64,000 nucleotides of DNA from Sorex araneus (lineage: Eukaryota; Chordata; Mammalia; Eulipotyphla; Soricidae): NCBI RefSeq assembly GCF_027595985.1, contig NC_073305.1, forward strand, positions 116,282,114 to 116,346,113, in the 5' to 3' direction. Below are positions 30,801-42,800 of this stretch, piece by piece (within the stretch, counting starts at the first letter, position 1; every line of letters begins with the position of its first letter). Position numbers and translations under genes: made by a program. Below the pieces are notes generated by a model, which worked only from the letters and a program-made list of their open reading frames with translations, did no database searches and had not been told where the DNA came from.

Positions 30801-33800
30801 CAAGTCAAACACTCTTCCTACTGTACAATTGCTCTGGCTCCTAAACTTTTTTTTGTTGTTGTATGGAAGATCGAACTCAGTACCTCACACAAATAATAGT
30901 GCTGTACCACAGGGGCTGGAGCAATAGCACAGCGGGTAGGGCGTTTGCCTTGCACACGGCCGACCCGGGTTCTAATCCTAGCATCCCATATGGCCCCCTG
31001 AGCACCGCCAGAGGTAATTCCTGAGTGAAGAGCCAGGAGTAACCCCTGTGCATCGCCGGGTGTGACCCAAAAACCAAAAAAAAAAAAAAGAGTGCTGTAC
31101 CACAGAGCTATGTCCCTGGCCCACTTCGGACATATGTCTTCATACCTCATTTGTTGACACAAGTGTTTTAGGTAAATTGGTTTTCAACTCTCATCTCTGA
31201 AATAAGTATAGATTTTGGTGAAACGTAAGAGGAGAACTGTTCGGTCCTTTGAGTTGAGGTAGCAAAAATATTTTTAAATTTCAATGTATTTTTTTTCCAC
31301 TTTTTTCACCTTTATTAAAATATATATAATGTTATGTAAGTTTAAGGTGTACAATGTTGATATGATACACAAACATGCCTATTACAAAATATGTTACAAC
31401 TATAGTTTTAGCTAATACCTGACTCTTGTCATTGTATAATTAGCATTCTTTTTTTTGGGGAGGGGTGGTGGAGTTGGAGGTTTGGGCCACACCCAGCAGA
31501 GCTTAGGGCTTATTACTACCTTTGCACTCAGATGACACTCCTGGCAGGGTTCGGGGGCCATATATGATGTTAGAGTTTTTTTTTGGGGGGTCACACCTGG
31601 CGATGCACAGGGGTTACTCCTGGCTTTTCGCTCAGGAATTACTCCTGGCAGTGCTCAGGGAACTATATGGGTGGCTGGGAATCAAACCCGGGTCGGCCGC
31701 TTGCAAGGCAGACGCTCTACCCGCTGTGCTATCACTTTAGCCCCATTATGTTAGAGATTGAACCTAGGTCAACCATGTTTAAGGCAAACTCCATACCACT
31801 ACTTTTGCTCCAGCCCATATGTGTATATACATACTTTTTTGGCCCAACCTGGTAGGCACAGGGGACCGTGTGGGGTGCTAGGGATTGAGCCTAAGTTGGC
31901 CACATGCAAGGATTATTATGATCCTGACCCCATCTATATTTTTCTTAAGTGAAAACATTTACCCCTTCTCTTCCTTGTTACTGATGTTGTGGTGATGGGG
32001 GAAAGGGGGGGTCACACATATACCAGATGTCATATTTGTACATTTTTAGTTGTGATGCTCGCATGGACTCTCACATGGTGCTTGTAGAGGAGCAGTGAAC
32101 ATTTCTTTGGTTGTGCTTGCACACCTACTAGCCAGGAACTTTACTCTTGAGTTGTGCCATGTATTCTGACTGCTCAACAGGGTTGCTGCCATGCTCACCC
32201 ATATGAATATCCTTTTGTGGATACTCATATACATCCAGCTGTAGTGTGGCCAGAAGCTGTAATGTGTGTGATCACAGAAGTGTTCAGTGTATGTAGCAGC
32301 ACTGGGGATTGAACTTGGAACCTGATGATTGCAAGGCTGGCGTCTCAGCCTCTGAGCTGAGCATGAACCCTGGAAATACCTATTTTTTTTTTCTTATTAG
32401 TTTTTTCTTTTTTTTTAATTTTTAAGAATTTTATTTTATTGAATCACCATGTGGAAAATTACAATGTTTTCAGGCTTAAGTCTCAGTTATACAATGCTGA
32501 AACAACCATCCCTTCACCAGTGCCCTTATCCCAACACCAAAAAAAAAACAAAACACAATACACCTCCCATCCCACACCCCCCCCCCCTTGTAACGGATAA
32601 ATTTCACTTTACTCTCTATGGAAATACCTATTTTAACCTAAGGATTTTTTGTTTGTTTTAGACAGCACCTCCAAACCCTGTGTGCCATCCAGGAATTGTT
32701 TGGATTTATATGAAGAAATTCTTACTGAAGAAGGAACTGCGAAGGAGGCAACATACAATGATGTATGAGTTAATAAAATTTTTTTTTTTTTTTTTTTTGC
32801 TTTTTGGGTCATACCTGGCGATGCACAGGGGTAACTCCTGGCTCATGCACTCAGGAATTACTCCTGGCGATACTCAGGGGACCATCTGGGATGCTAGGAA
32901 TCAAACCCGACTTGGCCGTGTGCAGGGCAAGCACCCTACCCACTGTGCTATCACTCCAGCCCTATTAATAGAATTATTATAGAAAGTTGTTTTGTACTCT
33001 TCTGTAGCTTTTGGAGTACAGGTATCACATTATTTAGAAATTTTTTTTTTTTTATTGAATCACAGTGAGATACACAATTGCAAGATTTTTTATGATTGGG
33101 TATCAGTTATTTAATGTTCCAACATCCATCCCTTCACCAGTGTACATTTCCTACCACTAATGTTCCCAGTTTCCCTCCCCCAACAGGCCTGCCGCTGGCA
33201 GTCTGTCCCTCCCCTCACCTCCCCTCCGCTCCTGGCAGTCTCTCCTCTCCTTTCTCCTCCCTTCATGCCCCCCCCCCACACACATTATGGTTTGCAATAC
33301 AGATGCTGAAAGGTTGTCATGTATATCCCTTTACCTACTTTCAACACTCGGTTCTTGTCCAGAGTGATCATTTCTATTTTTGTCATACTGGTCCCTTCTC
33401 TATCCTAACTGCCCTTTGCCCTCCACACACTTGTGGCAAGCTTTCTACCATTGACCAGTCTTCCTGGCCCCTGTTTTACCTGGTCTTGGATACTATATAT
33501 TATTTTATATCCTCAAAAAATGGAGCACTTGATCAGGGGATATGCTAATCATCTCTGTATCTTTCCAATTTTAGTATATGTGCTGCCGAGGCAAGCACTA
33601 AGCATCACCTTATTATTGAATGTTATATGTTTATGACAGAACTCTTAGAAAAAAAGAATATTTAAGTTAGTTTCTAAACCTATTGTTTTTGTATTTTTGA
33701 GCCACACCTGGCGATGCTCAGGGGTTACTCCTGGCTCTGCACTCAGGATTTATTCCTGACAGTTTTCAGGGAACCATATGGATGCCAGGGATTGAACCTG

Positions 33801-36800
33801 GGTTGGCCCCTTGCAAGGCAAGCGCTCTGTCCACCTTACGATGTCTTTCGCCCTCAGATTTTTGCCTTCTGGTCTGCTTTTTATTTTTTATTTTTAGTTA
33901 GTGGCTGCTCTAACTTGGTGATTGGGGCCCACTTCAGTGCTGCCCTGGGACCCATGTGGTGCAGGGGATTGAACTCGGGCCTCCTGCATACAAAGCTTGT
34001 CCTCAGCCCATTGAGCTCTCTGTCCCAGATTTGCTTTTAAAACAATGTTTTCTGAATATTTGTCTAAATTTAGTTAGAATTTTTTTAGATTACATTTTTT
34101 CTCCTAATTATCTCTCTGATTAAAGTTTAAGTGTCTATATATATAAACTAAATATATAAAACTTCATTAGGCAATCAATTTAATATATAGTGCTTTGTGT
34201 TTTTATGCTGTCTACTGTGAAATGTTCCAAGAATTAAATTGGTTATGTTCTTTGGACTTTATTTGTAAATTACAAGATTTGGAAATCAAATGAGAAACTA
34301 AACAAAATATATTACTGGTTTGGTAACCAAAGTTTAAAAATTAGAACAAACTTCCCAATGTGTGGCATTGAGTTTGTCACTGAAAGTGCGTATGGTTGTC
34401 CTCTACTAGATAGGTATGTTTACTCCTAGCATGTTAAGGGATTTTATATATTTCCAATAATGAATTAATGTCTTACATACATTGGTTAAAATCACTTGTA
34501 ATCATTACAAATTGACTTTTAGTGATTTGATATTTGTCATTCTTTTATGTATTGTTAGAGCAATTAATGTGAAATAAACTTGTTATATGCCTGCCAAGGA
34601 GGGAGGCTGGGAGGTGGGAGAGAATCTGGGGACACTGGTAGAGGGAAGGAGAAACTGGTGATGGATTGGTGTTGGAACATTGTATGCCCGAAGCAATTTA
34701 TTATGAACAACTTTGTAAATCAGTCTTTTTTTTTTTTTTTTTGCTTTTTTGGGTCACACCTGGCAATGCACAGGGGTCACTCCTGGCTCTGCACTCAGGA
34801 ATTACCCCTGGTGGCGCTCAGGGGACCATATGGGATGCTGGGAATTGAACCCCGGTTGGCCGCGTGCAAGGCAAATGCCCTACCCACTGTGCTATCACTC
34901 CAGCCCCTGTAAATCATAGTCTTAATGAAATTTATTTATTTATTTGCTTTTTGGGTCACACCCGTTGATGCTCAGGGGTTACTCCTGGCTGCACTCATGA
35001 ATTACTCCTGGTGGTGCTCGGGGGACCATATGGGATGCTGTGAATGGAACCCAGGTCCATCCTACCTGCTGTACTATTGCTCTACACCCTTCCCCTACAC
35101 ACACACACATTATTTTAAGATAATCTTTTATGGCACTGTAGCACTGTCGTCCCCTTATTCATTGATTTGCTTGAGCGGGCACCAGTAATGTCTCCATTGT
35201 TAGACTTGTTACTGTTTTTGGACTATCGAATATGTCACGAGGAGCTTGCCACGCTCTGCCATGTGGGTGGGATAATCTCGGTAGCTTGCCGGGCTCTCTG
35301 AGAGGGACAGAGGAATTGAACCCAGGTTGACCACGTGCAAGGCAAATGCCCTACCAGCTGTGCTATTGCTCCAGTTCCAAGGTAGTCTTTTAAGTGAAAA
35401 AAATAATTTACAATGATGCTTAATTAATCTTTGTATATTTTATAGTTACAGGTAGAATATGGGAAATGTCAGCTGCAAATGAAAGAATTGATGAAAAAAT
35501 TTAAGGAAATACAGACACAGGTAGGAATATGATGAATATTATACTTTTTGCCTTAACTTAAAATAACAATTTAACAAGGTTTTTGTAAGATTGACATGCC
35601 AAAGTATTGGCAGTTTAAGAAGCCGTGTTTGTTAATTTGGGCTATACCTGGTAGTTTACAGGGCTTACTCCTGGCTTTGTGCTCAGGGATACTTCTGGTA
35701 AGGCTTGGGAGATCATATGCTTTGCTGGGGATTAAATCTAGAGGAGTGGCTTGTATGCAGGTGTCTTACTCCTTGTATTATCTAGCCCCTGGAACTTTTG
35801 AAAAAACATTCTATGAAATAACAAATCTAGCACAACAAATTAATTTCCTATATTAATGAAATTGATGTAGGAAAACGGCTTAATTTGTTAAATGATGACA
35901 AAAGGATCTGTTGGAACTATTTAATTGAAATAAAATTATTGGGTGACTTACTGATATGAGGAGCAAAGATTTAAAGTGATATTTTTTTGAGAAAACGGTG
36001 TTTGTGTTTTTTTTTTTTTTTTTTTTTTTTTGCTTTTTGGGTCACACCCGGTGATGCTCAGGGGTTACTCCTGGCTCTGCATCTCAGGAATTACTCTTGG
36101 CGGTACTCGGGGGACCATATGGGATGCTGGGAATCAACCCGGGTCAGCCGCGTGCAAGGCAAACGCCCTACCCACTGTGCTATTATTGCTCCAGCCCCTA
36201 AAAACGGTGGTATTTTTTTTTCCCTTTTTTGGGTCACACCAGCATTGCACAGGGGTTACTGCTGGCTGTGCACTTAGGAATTTCTCCTGGCAGTGCTCAG
36301 GGGACCCTATGGGATGCTGGGAATCGAACCTGGGTCGGCCGTGTGCAAGGTGAACACCCTACCTGCTGTGCTATCACTCCAGCCCCCAAAAACGATGGTA
36401 TTTTTTGTGATCATGTTGTAGCACTGTAGCACTGTCATCCCGTTGTTCATCGATTTGTTCAAGTGGGCACCAATAACGTCTCCATTGTGAGACTAGTTAC
36501 TGTTTTTGGCATATTGAATATGCCACGGGTCACTTGCCAGGCTCTGCTGTGTGGACGGGATACTCTTGATAGCTTGCCAGGCTCTCCGAGAGGGGCGGAG
36601 GAATCGAACCTGGGTCAGCCACGTGCAAGGCAAACGCCCTACCCGCTGTTGTATTGCTTCAGCCCAAAATATAAATTATATAAATTTTAAGTTCTAAAAT
36701 ATATAATAGACAAAGCAAGAAGTGCTCTGTTAAAGAAGGATTGGTGTTTTTAGAGCTGTCTTTGTAAACTTCCACTGAATGGGTGAGAATCTGGAGAGTC

Positions 36801-39800
36801 CTCAGGGAACATTGACAGCTGCAATGTCTTGTTCTGAATCATTATTTTAACTTGTAAGATAACATGCAAATTTTTATTGCTTTCCAATTTTTTTTTTTTT
36901 TTTTGCTTTTTGGGTCACACTCGCCGATGCACAGGGGTTACTCCTGGCTCATGCACTCAGGAATTACCCCTGGCAGTGCTCAGGGGATCATATGGGATGC
37001 TGGGATGCTGGGACTCGAACCCGGGTCGGCCTCGTGCAAGGCAAACACCTTACCCGCTGTGCTATCGCTCCAGCTATGTTTTCAAATTTTTTTGATCCCT
37101 ATTTGTATAGTAGTTTCATTTTAGTTAATCTTCCTCTCATACCGGCTCTTCTCTGAATCCGAACTTCCCCATCTGATGAGTATAATGGTACTTCCAATAG
37201 GACTTACTGGAAAATAAGATATAATTTGTGCCTGACTTATAGTTAGCATTCAGTAGTAGTAGTTAGCTATATTAGCTAGTTTAATAGTCTTGTAGATATA
37301 TATTTCATTTAATGTATTTATATTTTGTGATGTTTAGAATTTCAGTTTAAAAAATGAAAACCAGTCTCTTAAGAAGAATATTTCAGCACTTATCAAAACT
37401 GCAAGAGTGGAAATAAACCGCAAGGATGAAGAAATAAATCATCTTCACCAAAGGTATAATTGAGAGATATGGATCTCTTTATAAATATTGTAGTTCTTGT
37501 CATGTAGGATATTTTTAACTTTGAGCAGGAAGATAATAAAATCATTTAATTTAAATTTCTGTTTTTATTTTGATTGATAAACTAGTATCATATATGTATG
37601 ATTATTGACAAAGTAGTGCCACAGTATTCACTTTTCTAATAATATTGAACTTAGCTTTGGCACTCTTCGCTTTTTTTTTCTCTCTATGGTACTAAGGACC
37701 TAATGCAAAATTTTCAAAAATCCCGTCTTCAGTGAGATCAGAAAGACAGTATAGTCAGTAGGTCACTGGTCTAGCATGCGGCTGGCCTGAGTTCTCTCCC
37801 CCATCTCATATGGTCCCTTGGTCATGGCAAGGAGTAATTCCTGAGTGCAGAGCCAGGAGTAAGCCCTGAGCAGCACCGGATGTGGCCCAAAATCAAACAG
37901 TACCACATCCAAAACTAAATTTATGATCAAACCATTTTTATTTCCAGGTCAGTGGATTCTTTGTTATTTAGTTGATATAAGTTATTTAACTTGAAATAGG
38001 ATTGCCATTTAATTTATTGCCAAAATCATTGTACATTTGAGGGTATAAAAGGGAACTATTAATAACTTGCATTTAGTTACTTTAAAACTGGGACCCATTG
38101 TTACTTTGCCTAGATCATCTTGACACTTGCTCTTGATCACCCTTCAGATTTAGTTCATCACTATACTCTGACTTTTGTTTGTTTGTTCTCTTTTGACCAC
38201 ACCCATTGGTGCTCATGGTTTACTCCTGGGTCTGTGCTCAGGGGTCACTCCTGGTACTGCTTGGAGGACCATTTGGGGTGCCAAGGATTGAACCGGGTTG
38301 ACTTTGTGCAAGGCAAGTTCCTTACCTGTGTACTGTCTCTCTGGGCCCTGTTACTTTTTGTCTTTGTAGTCTGAATTCATTCTCCAGTTTTTCCATTGTT
38401 CCTTGTCCTTTTTCATCTCAACTGGTAATGTTCTTTATACTGGTACCTCCATCTTGTGTTTTTTCAACTTACATTTTCAGTATTAGAACCACAGAAAACT
38501 TCATAAAGCAAAGTCTGGCATCTCACTGTCATAGAACCATTCATTCCTTTTTTAAAAAAATGCATTAATAACTGGACCTGAAGAATAGTACAGTGGTTGG
38601 ACCTTGCATTTGACCAATCTCGGTTTGATCCAGGGCACTATGTATGTTCCCCTGCACACCATCAGGGGAAAGGTATGTTTAAATGAAGTGGAAAGAGAAG
38701 TTGGGTGATTAAATGATGAAAGTTCTATAATTAGATTGTTTGGTATGGTTTAATGTTATTTAGAAATACTGTCAAACATTTCCACTGTTTTTTCCCTTCC
38801 CCCTCCCTTTGTTTTGTTGATGAGAGCTTACGGCATTTGCACACTTGACTGTGGTACTCATTGGGGTTGTGCATGTTTTTTGTGGGGCCACTCCTGGTGG
38901 TGCTGGGGTATTGTGCACTTCTGAGGATCAGACCTAGTTTCATACACTCATCAAGCTGTGCTCTTGCTCTGTCTCAATAAAAGAATAATCCCATTGTCAT
39001 GATCCTGACAAAGGAAGGGATTTTTTTTCTTTTTTCTTTTAGTGAAGCAAAGTAGTTTTTTGTTCTTGTTTTGGGGCTTTTTTGCTTTTTGGTTCATACC
39101 CAGCGATGCTCAGAGGTTACTCCTGGCTCTGCACTCAGGAATTACTCTTGGCGGTGCTTGGGGGACCATATGGGGTGCTAGGGATCAAACCCAGGTTGGC
39201 CGCGTGCAAGGCAAACCCGCTGTACTATTCGCTCCGGCCTCACAAAGTAGTTTTTATTGAACAAAATTTATTTGGAAGAATATGAGAGGAAAGAAACAAC
39301 ACGGGCTACAGCTTCTCTAGAGTGGAAAAAATAAAGCAAGCAAAGATATGCATTTAAGGGTGAACATGGGCTTGAGAGAACCAAGAATATTGCAGTTGAA
39401 TCTTTCTCAGATTTTTTTTATTTTTAATTAAATCATCATGAGATATACAGTTAAAAAGCTATTCATGATTAAGTTTCAGTCACACAATGTTCTGACACCC
39501 ATCCCTCCACCAGTGTACATTTTCTACCACCAATGTCCCCAGTGCTCTCTCTCTCTCCCCACCCTCTTCCTCCCCCTCTCTTTCTTCCCTCCATCCTCCC
39601 CCTTTGGGCATTATGGTTAGCAAAACAGATACTGGGAGGTTATCATATTTCTTCCTTTACCTAGTGATCCTTTTATCCAGAGTGATCCTTTCCAAGTTTC
39701 ATTGTCATAGTTGTTCCTTCTCTATCCCAACTCCTTCTCTTCCAGCACTTGTATTTCTTAAATTTTTATAGAATTCAGTTCTTTTTTGTTTTATTTTGGT

Positions 39801-42800
39801 GTTTTTTTGTTTGTTTTTTGAGACCACACCTGGTGGTGCTCACGGCTTACTCTTGACTCTGTGCTCATATATCACTTGTGGCAGGGCTCTGGGTACCATA
39901 TGGGGTGCTGGGGATTGAACCTGAATTAGCCATATGCAAGGCAAGCACCCTACCTCTGTACTATCATTCTAGCCCTTATAAAGAATTCTTGTTTTGTTTT
40001 GTTTTGTTTTTGGGTCACACCTGGTGATGCTCAGGAATTACTCTTGGCTCTCTACTCAGGAATTACTCCTGATGGTGCCTGGGAAACCACATGGCATGCT
40101 GGGGATTAAACCTGAGTCAGCGGTTTACAAGGCACGTTCTCTACCTGCTGTACTATCTCTATAGCCCCTACAAAGAGTTCTTTACTAGAAGAACTTTGCA
40201 CCAGTTGATGTATGGTGAATAAGAACATGTATGGCTCTGAAGTAGCTAAGTGTTCTCAGTGTTTTGTGTTTTTCTTTTTTGATTTTCGATCCTACCCATC
40301 AGAGCTCAGGAGCTATTCTAGGCTTAGGTGTTTCTGGGACAATATGCAGTTCTAGGGATCATGCTAGGGTTGACTACAAGCAAGGCCAGAGGCTTATCCA
40401 AGGTAGTATCACTCTGGCCCCTGGATGATTCTTTTATTTGTTTTTGCCCATACCAGATGGTCTTCAGAGATTATTCCTGACTACGTACTTGGGGGCAATC
40501 ATGCAGTGTCAGGAATCTAACTTGAACTTCCTGCTTACAGAGGATGCACACTTAACTCTTCACACACTGTTTTGGTACTTGCACACATATTTGTAGAAAT
40601 CAGTCATTTAGCAGTGGTGCTCACACACTTTTCTGCCTTAGTGCTCACTGAGGGTTGTACCCTTGGTCTGTGATACTCAGAGACCTTTTTGGTGGATGCT
40701 TTCTGGAGATCACACACTTGGGTTGTTGTACTCATAACCACCTGGCTGCAGTGTGCCGGAGATCCCACTTTCTGTTGAGGTGCCTTGGTTCCTAAACAGC
40801 ACTTCCGTAAGTAGTACTAGGAATAGCCATGTAGAGACAAGTGCAAGTCAGATGCCTTTTGTCACTGAGTCATCCTGGGACTCCTACTTTGCTCTTAATC
40901 ATTGTGAGCTCAAAATTATATAAATATATTAATCTCTTGTATTTATACTTGTATTCTAGTGATAAATGTTTTAATAATTTCCTAAAACTTTTTATTTAAT
41001 AGAAAGTATAGTCTCTTTTTATTTGTCCTCTTAAGTGTTGTTTGAAGATGTCTTGATACTGTGGTTATTGTGGGCTTGTATGTGAAAAAGAAAACTAGGA
41101 CAAGTAGTTATATGGAATTCTGTTTTGATGGTGTCTTTGGCTCTTCCAGATTTTAATTTTCCTTCTGTTTCAGTAGGGCTACGATGAGTGAGGACAAGAA
41201 GATATGTCATTTTTCTTAGAGAAATTAGTCTGTTGTTATGGAACTGTGAACTTGTGGTGAAGAAAATTAGAGAAAGGTTGTCGAATTGTGTTAGAACTCA
41301 GATGCTTCAGACTTCATTTGAGCAAAACAAATGTAGAATTCCTTATTGAGGAAGCTGGAAATACTGTCATTCATGCCTTTATTCAAAATAAAATTAATTT
41401 TTCCATATTAGGTTCTCTAATTTTAAAGTTTATTTAAATAAAATTTATTAAATAAAAATATTAATAAAAATTAAACAATAAAGTTTATTAAATAAAATTT
41501 AAGAATTTAAAAATCAGTTAACTTTGGAACTTGAGAGATATTGCAGAGGTTTAGGTATTTGTCTTGCGCATGGAAAACTGCATATGGTCCTGTGAGCCTT
41601 GCCAGGAATGATTCCTGAGCCAGGACTAAATCCTGAGCACAACTGAGTGTGGCCTAGAAACCAAAAATAAAACTAAATTAAAAAGCAATTAACTTTGATT
41701 TTTTTTGTTGTTAATTTCTGTTTCTTAATAGATTGTCCGAGTTTCCACATTTTCGAAATAATCAGAAAACTGCAAGGGCATCGGATACAGCTAAACCAAA
41801 AGATCTTAAATCCAGACCTTCCCATTTGGATGATTGTTCAAAGACTGATCTGAGAATGAAAAGTGATGCTTCTAAAGATGTACGTCATAGCACTTCACTG
41901 CCAAACCTCGAAAAGGAAGGAAAATCACAGTCTGAAAAAAGGAGCACTTTGCATTTATCTGCATCTACTGAAAAACACTGTACCAATGGCATTTGGTCAC
42001 GTTCTCATCATCAGATTGGTGAGGGTAGCTCATCTGATTATAGAAGAGGAAGAAAAGATGTTAGACACAATCAGTATAATCGAGGAACTGACAGAATACG
42101 AAAAGATAACACTAGCTTTTCTGATGATGAACCAAGGAACACAGAAGCTGGTCAAAGGCTACAAGGGCGTTCTGAGAAATATGGTAAGGGTGAACTTAAG
42201 ACTGAAAGCAAAAATTCCAAGTTTAAGAGCAATGCAGAGTTGGATTATAAAGATGAACGCATTAGCTCTTTTTGGGAGAAAGAGACCACTCAAGAAAAAT
42301 TGCATGCTCGAGCGGAATCTCAAAACAACAAAAGATCAGAAAGACAAAGTGAAAGGACACAAAGTATGAATAGGAGAGAACTTAAGTCACAAGATAGAGA
42401 AGAACGGAAAGTTGACCAAAAATCTAAGTCTGTGGTAAAAGACCAGGATCACTTGAGAGTATCTGAACGAGCTTTACTTCCTCATTCCAAGAATGAAATG
42501 AAACTTTCTCTTAATTCCAATAAATATCACTTAGAAGAGAGGCGAGAAAGGGACGATTGTAAAAGAGACAGGGGTACAAATAACCATAATGTTCAAGATG
42601 GAAGATGCCCAGCCTCTCTTTCAGCCAATAGAATTCACAAACACATTGACTCTAAGGAGAGTGATGTTTCACACCAACGGGAAAATACGCTCTTAAAAGC
42701 AGAAAGGCATAGAACAGAAGAGAAGAGGAAAAAAGAAAGAGAAGGCAAAGAAGAAAATAGGCATATGAGAAATGAAAAAAAGACATCTACAGAGCATTTT

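Larger units (their letters stand above)
30096..32661 (+). other. CASP8AP2 intron 3 contents
   Basis: SINEs at 30452-30650, 30657-30841, 30913-31090, nested pair 31448-31817 and 31836-31932; an old L1 3'-type fragment at about 31285-31430; an unclassified old repeat (32000-32370); and an L1-tail insertion (32387-32618) just before exon 4. Confidence 0.55.
32763..35445 (+). other. CASP8AP2 intron 4 contents
   Basis: SINE immediately after the donor (32781-32962), the U6/L1 chimera (33041-33598), SINEs at 33690-33856 and 33887-34028, AT-rich single-copy sequence 34030-34580, an L1 3' end in plus orientation (34585-34725), then SINEs to 35378, 67 bp before exon 5. Confidence 0.55.
35521..37337 (+). 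other. CASP8AP2 intron 5 contents
   Basis: SINEs at 35635-35789, two serial insertions (36003-36198 and 36217-36387), a long-body SINE (36418-36665) and 36889-37073. The rest, including 37080-37337, is AT-rich single-copy sequence without coding signal. Confidence 0.55.
37454..41731 (+). other. CASP8AP2 intron 6 contents
   Basis: 4.3 kb with SINEs (37736-37900, 38178-38347, 38572-38670, 38826-38976, 39061-39242, 39783-39976, 39990-40169, 40275-40422, 40438-40560, 41525-41679), an L1 3' fragment (39413-39770) and an unclassified old repeat (40560-40895). 40900-41520 is AT-rich with no feature recognised. Confidence 0.55.

Noticed and set aside
33096-33548. 150-codon plus frame
   Set aside because: Antisense of the L1 part of the U6/L1 chimera.
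33528-33598. Functional U6 snRNA gene
   Set aside because: Only the first 70 nt are present, no PSE/TATA-type promoter is seen upstream, and the 3' half is replaced by L1.
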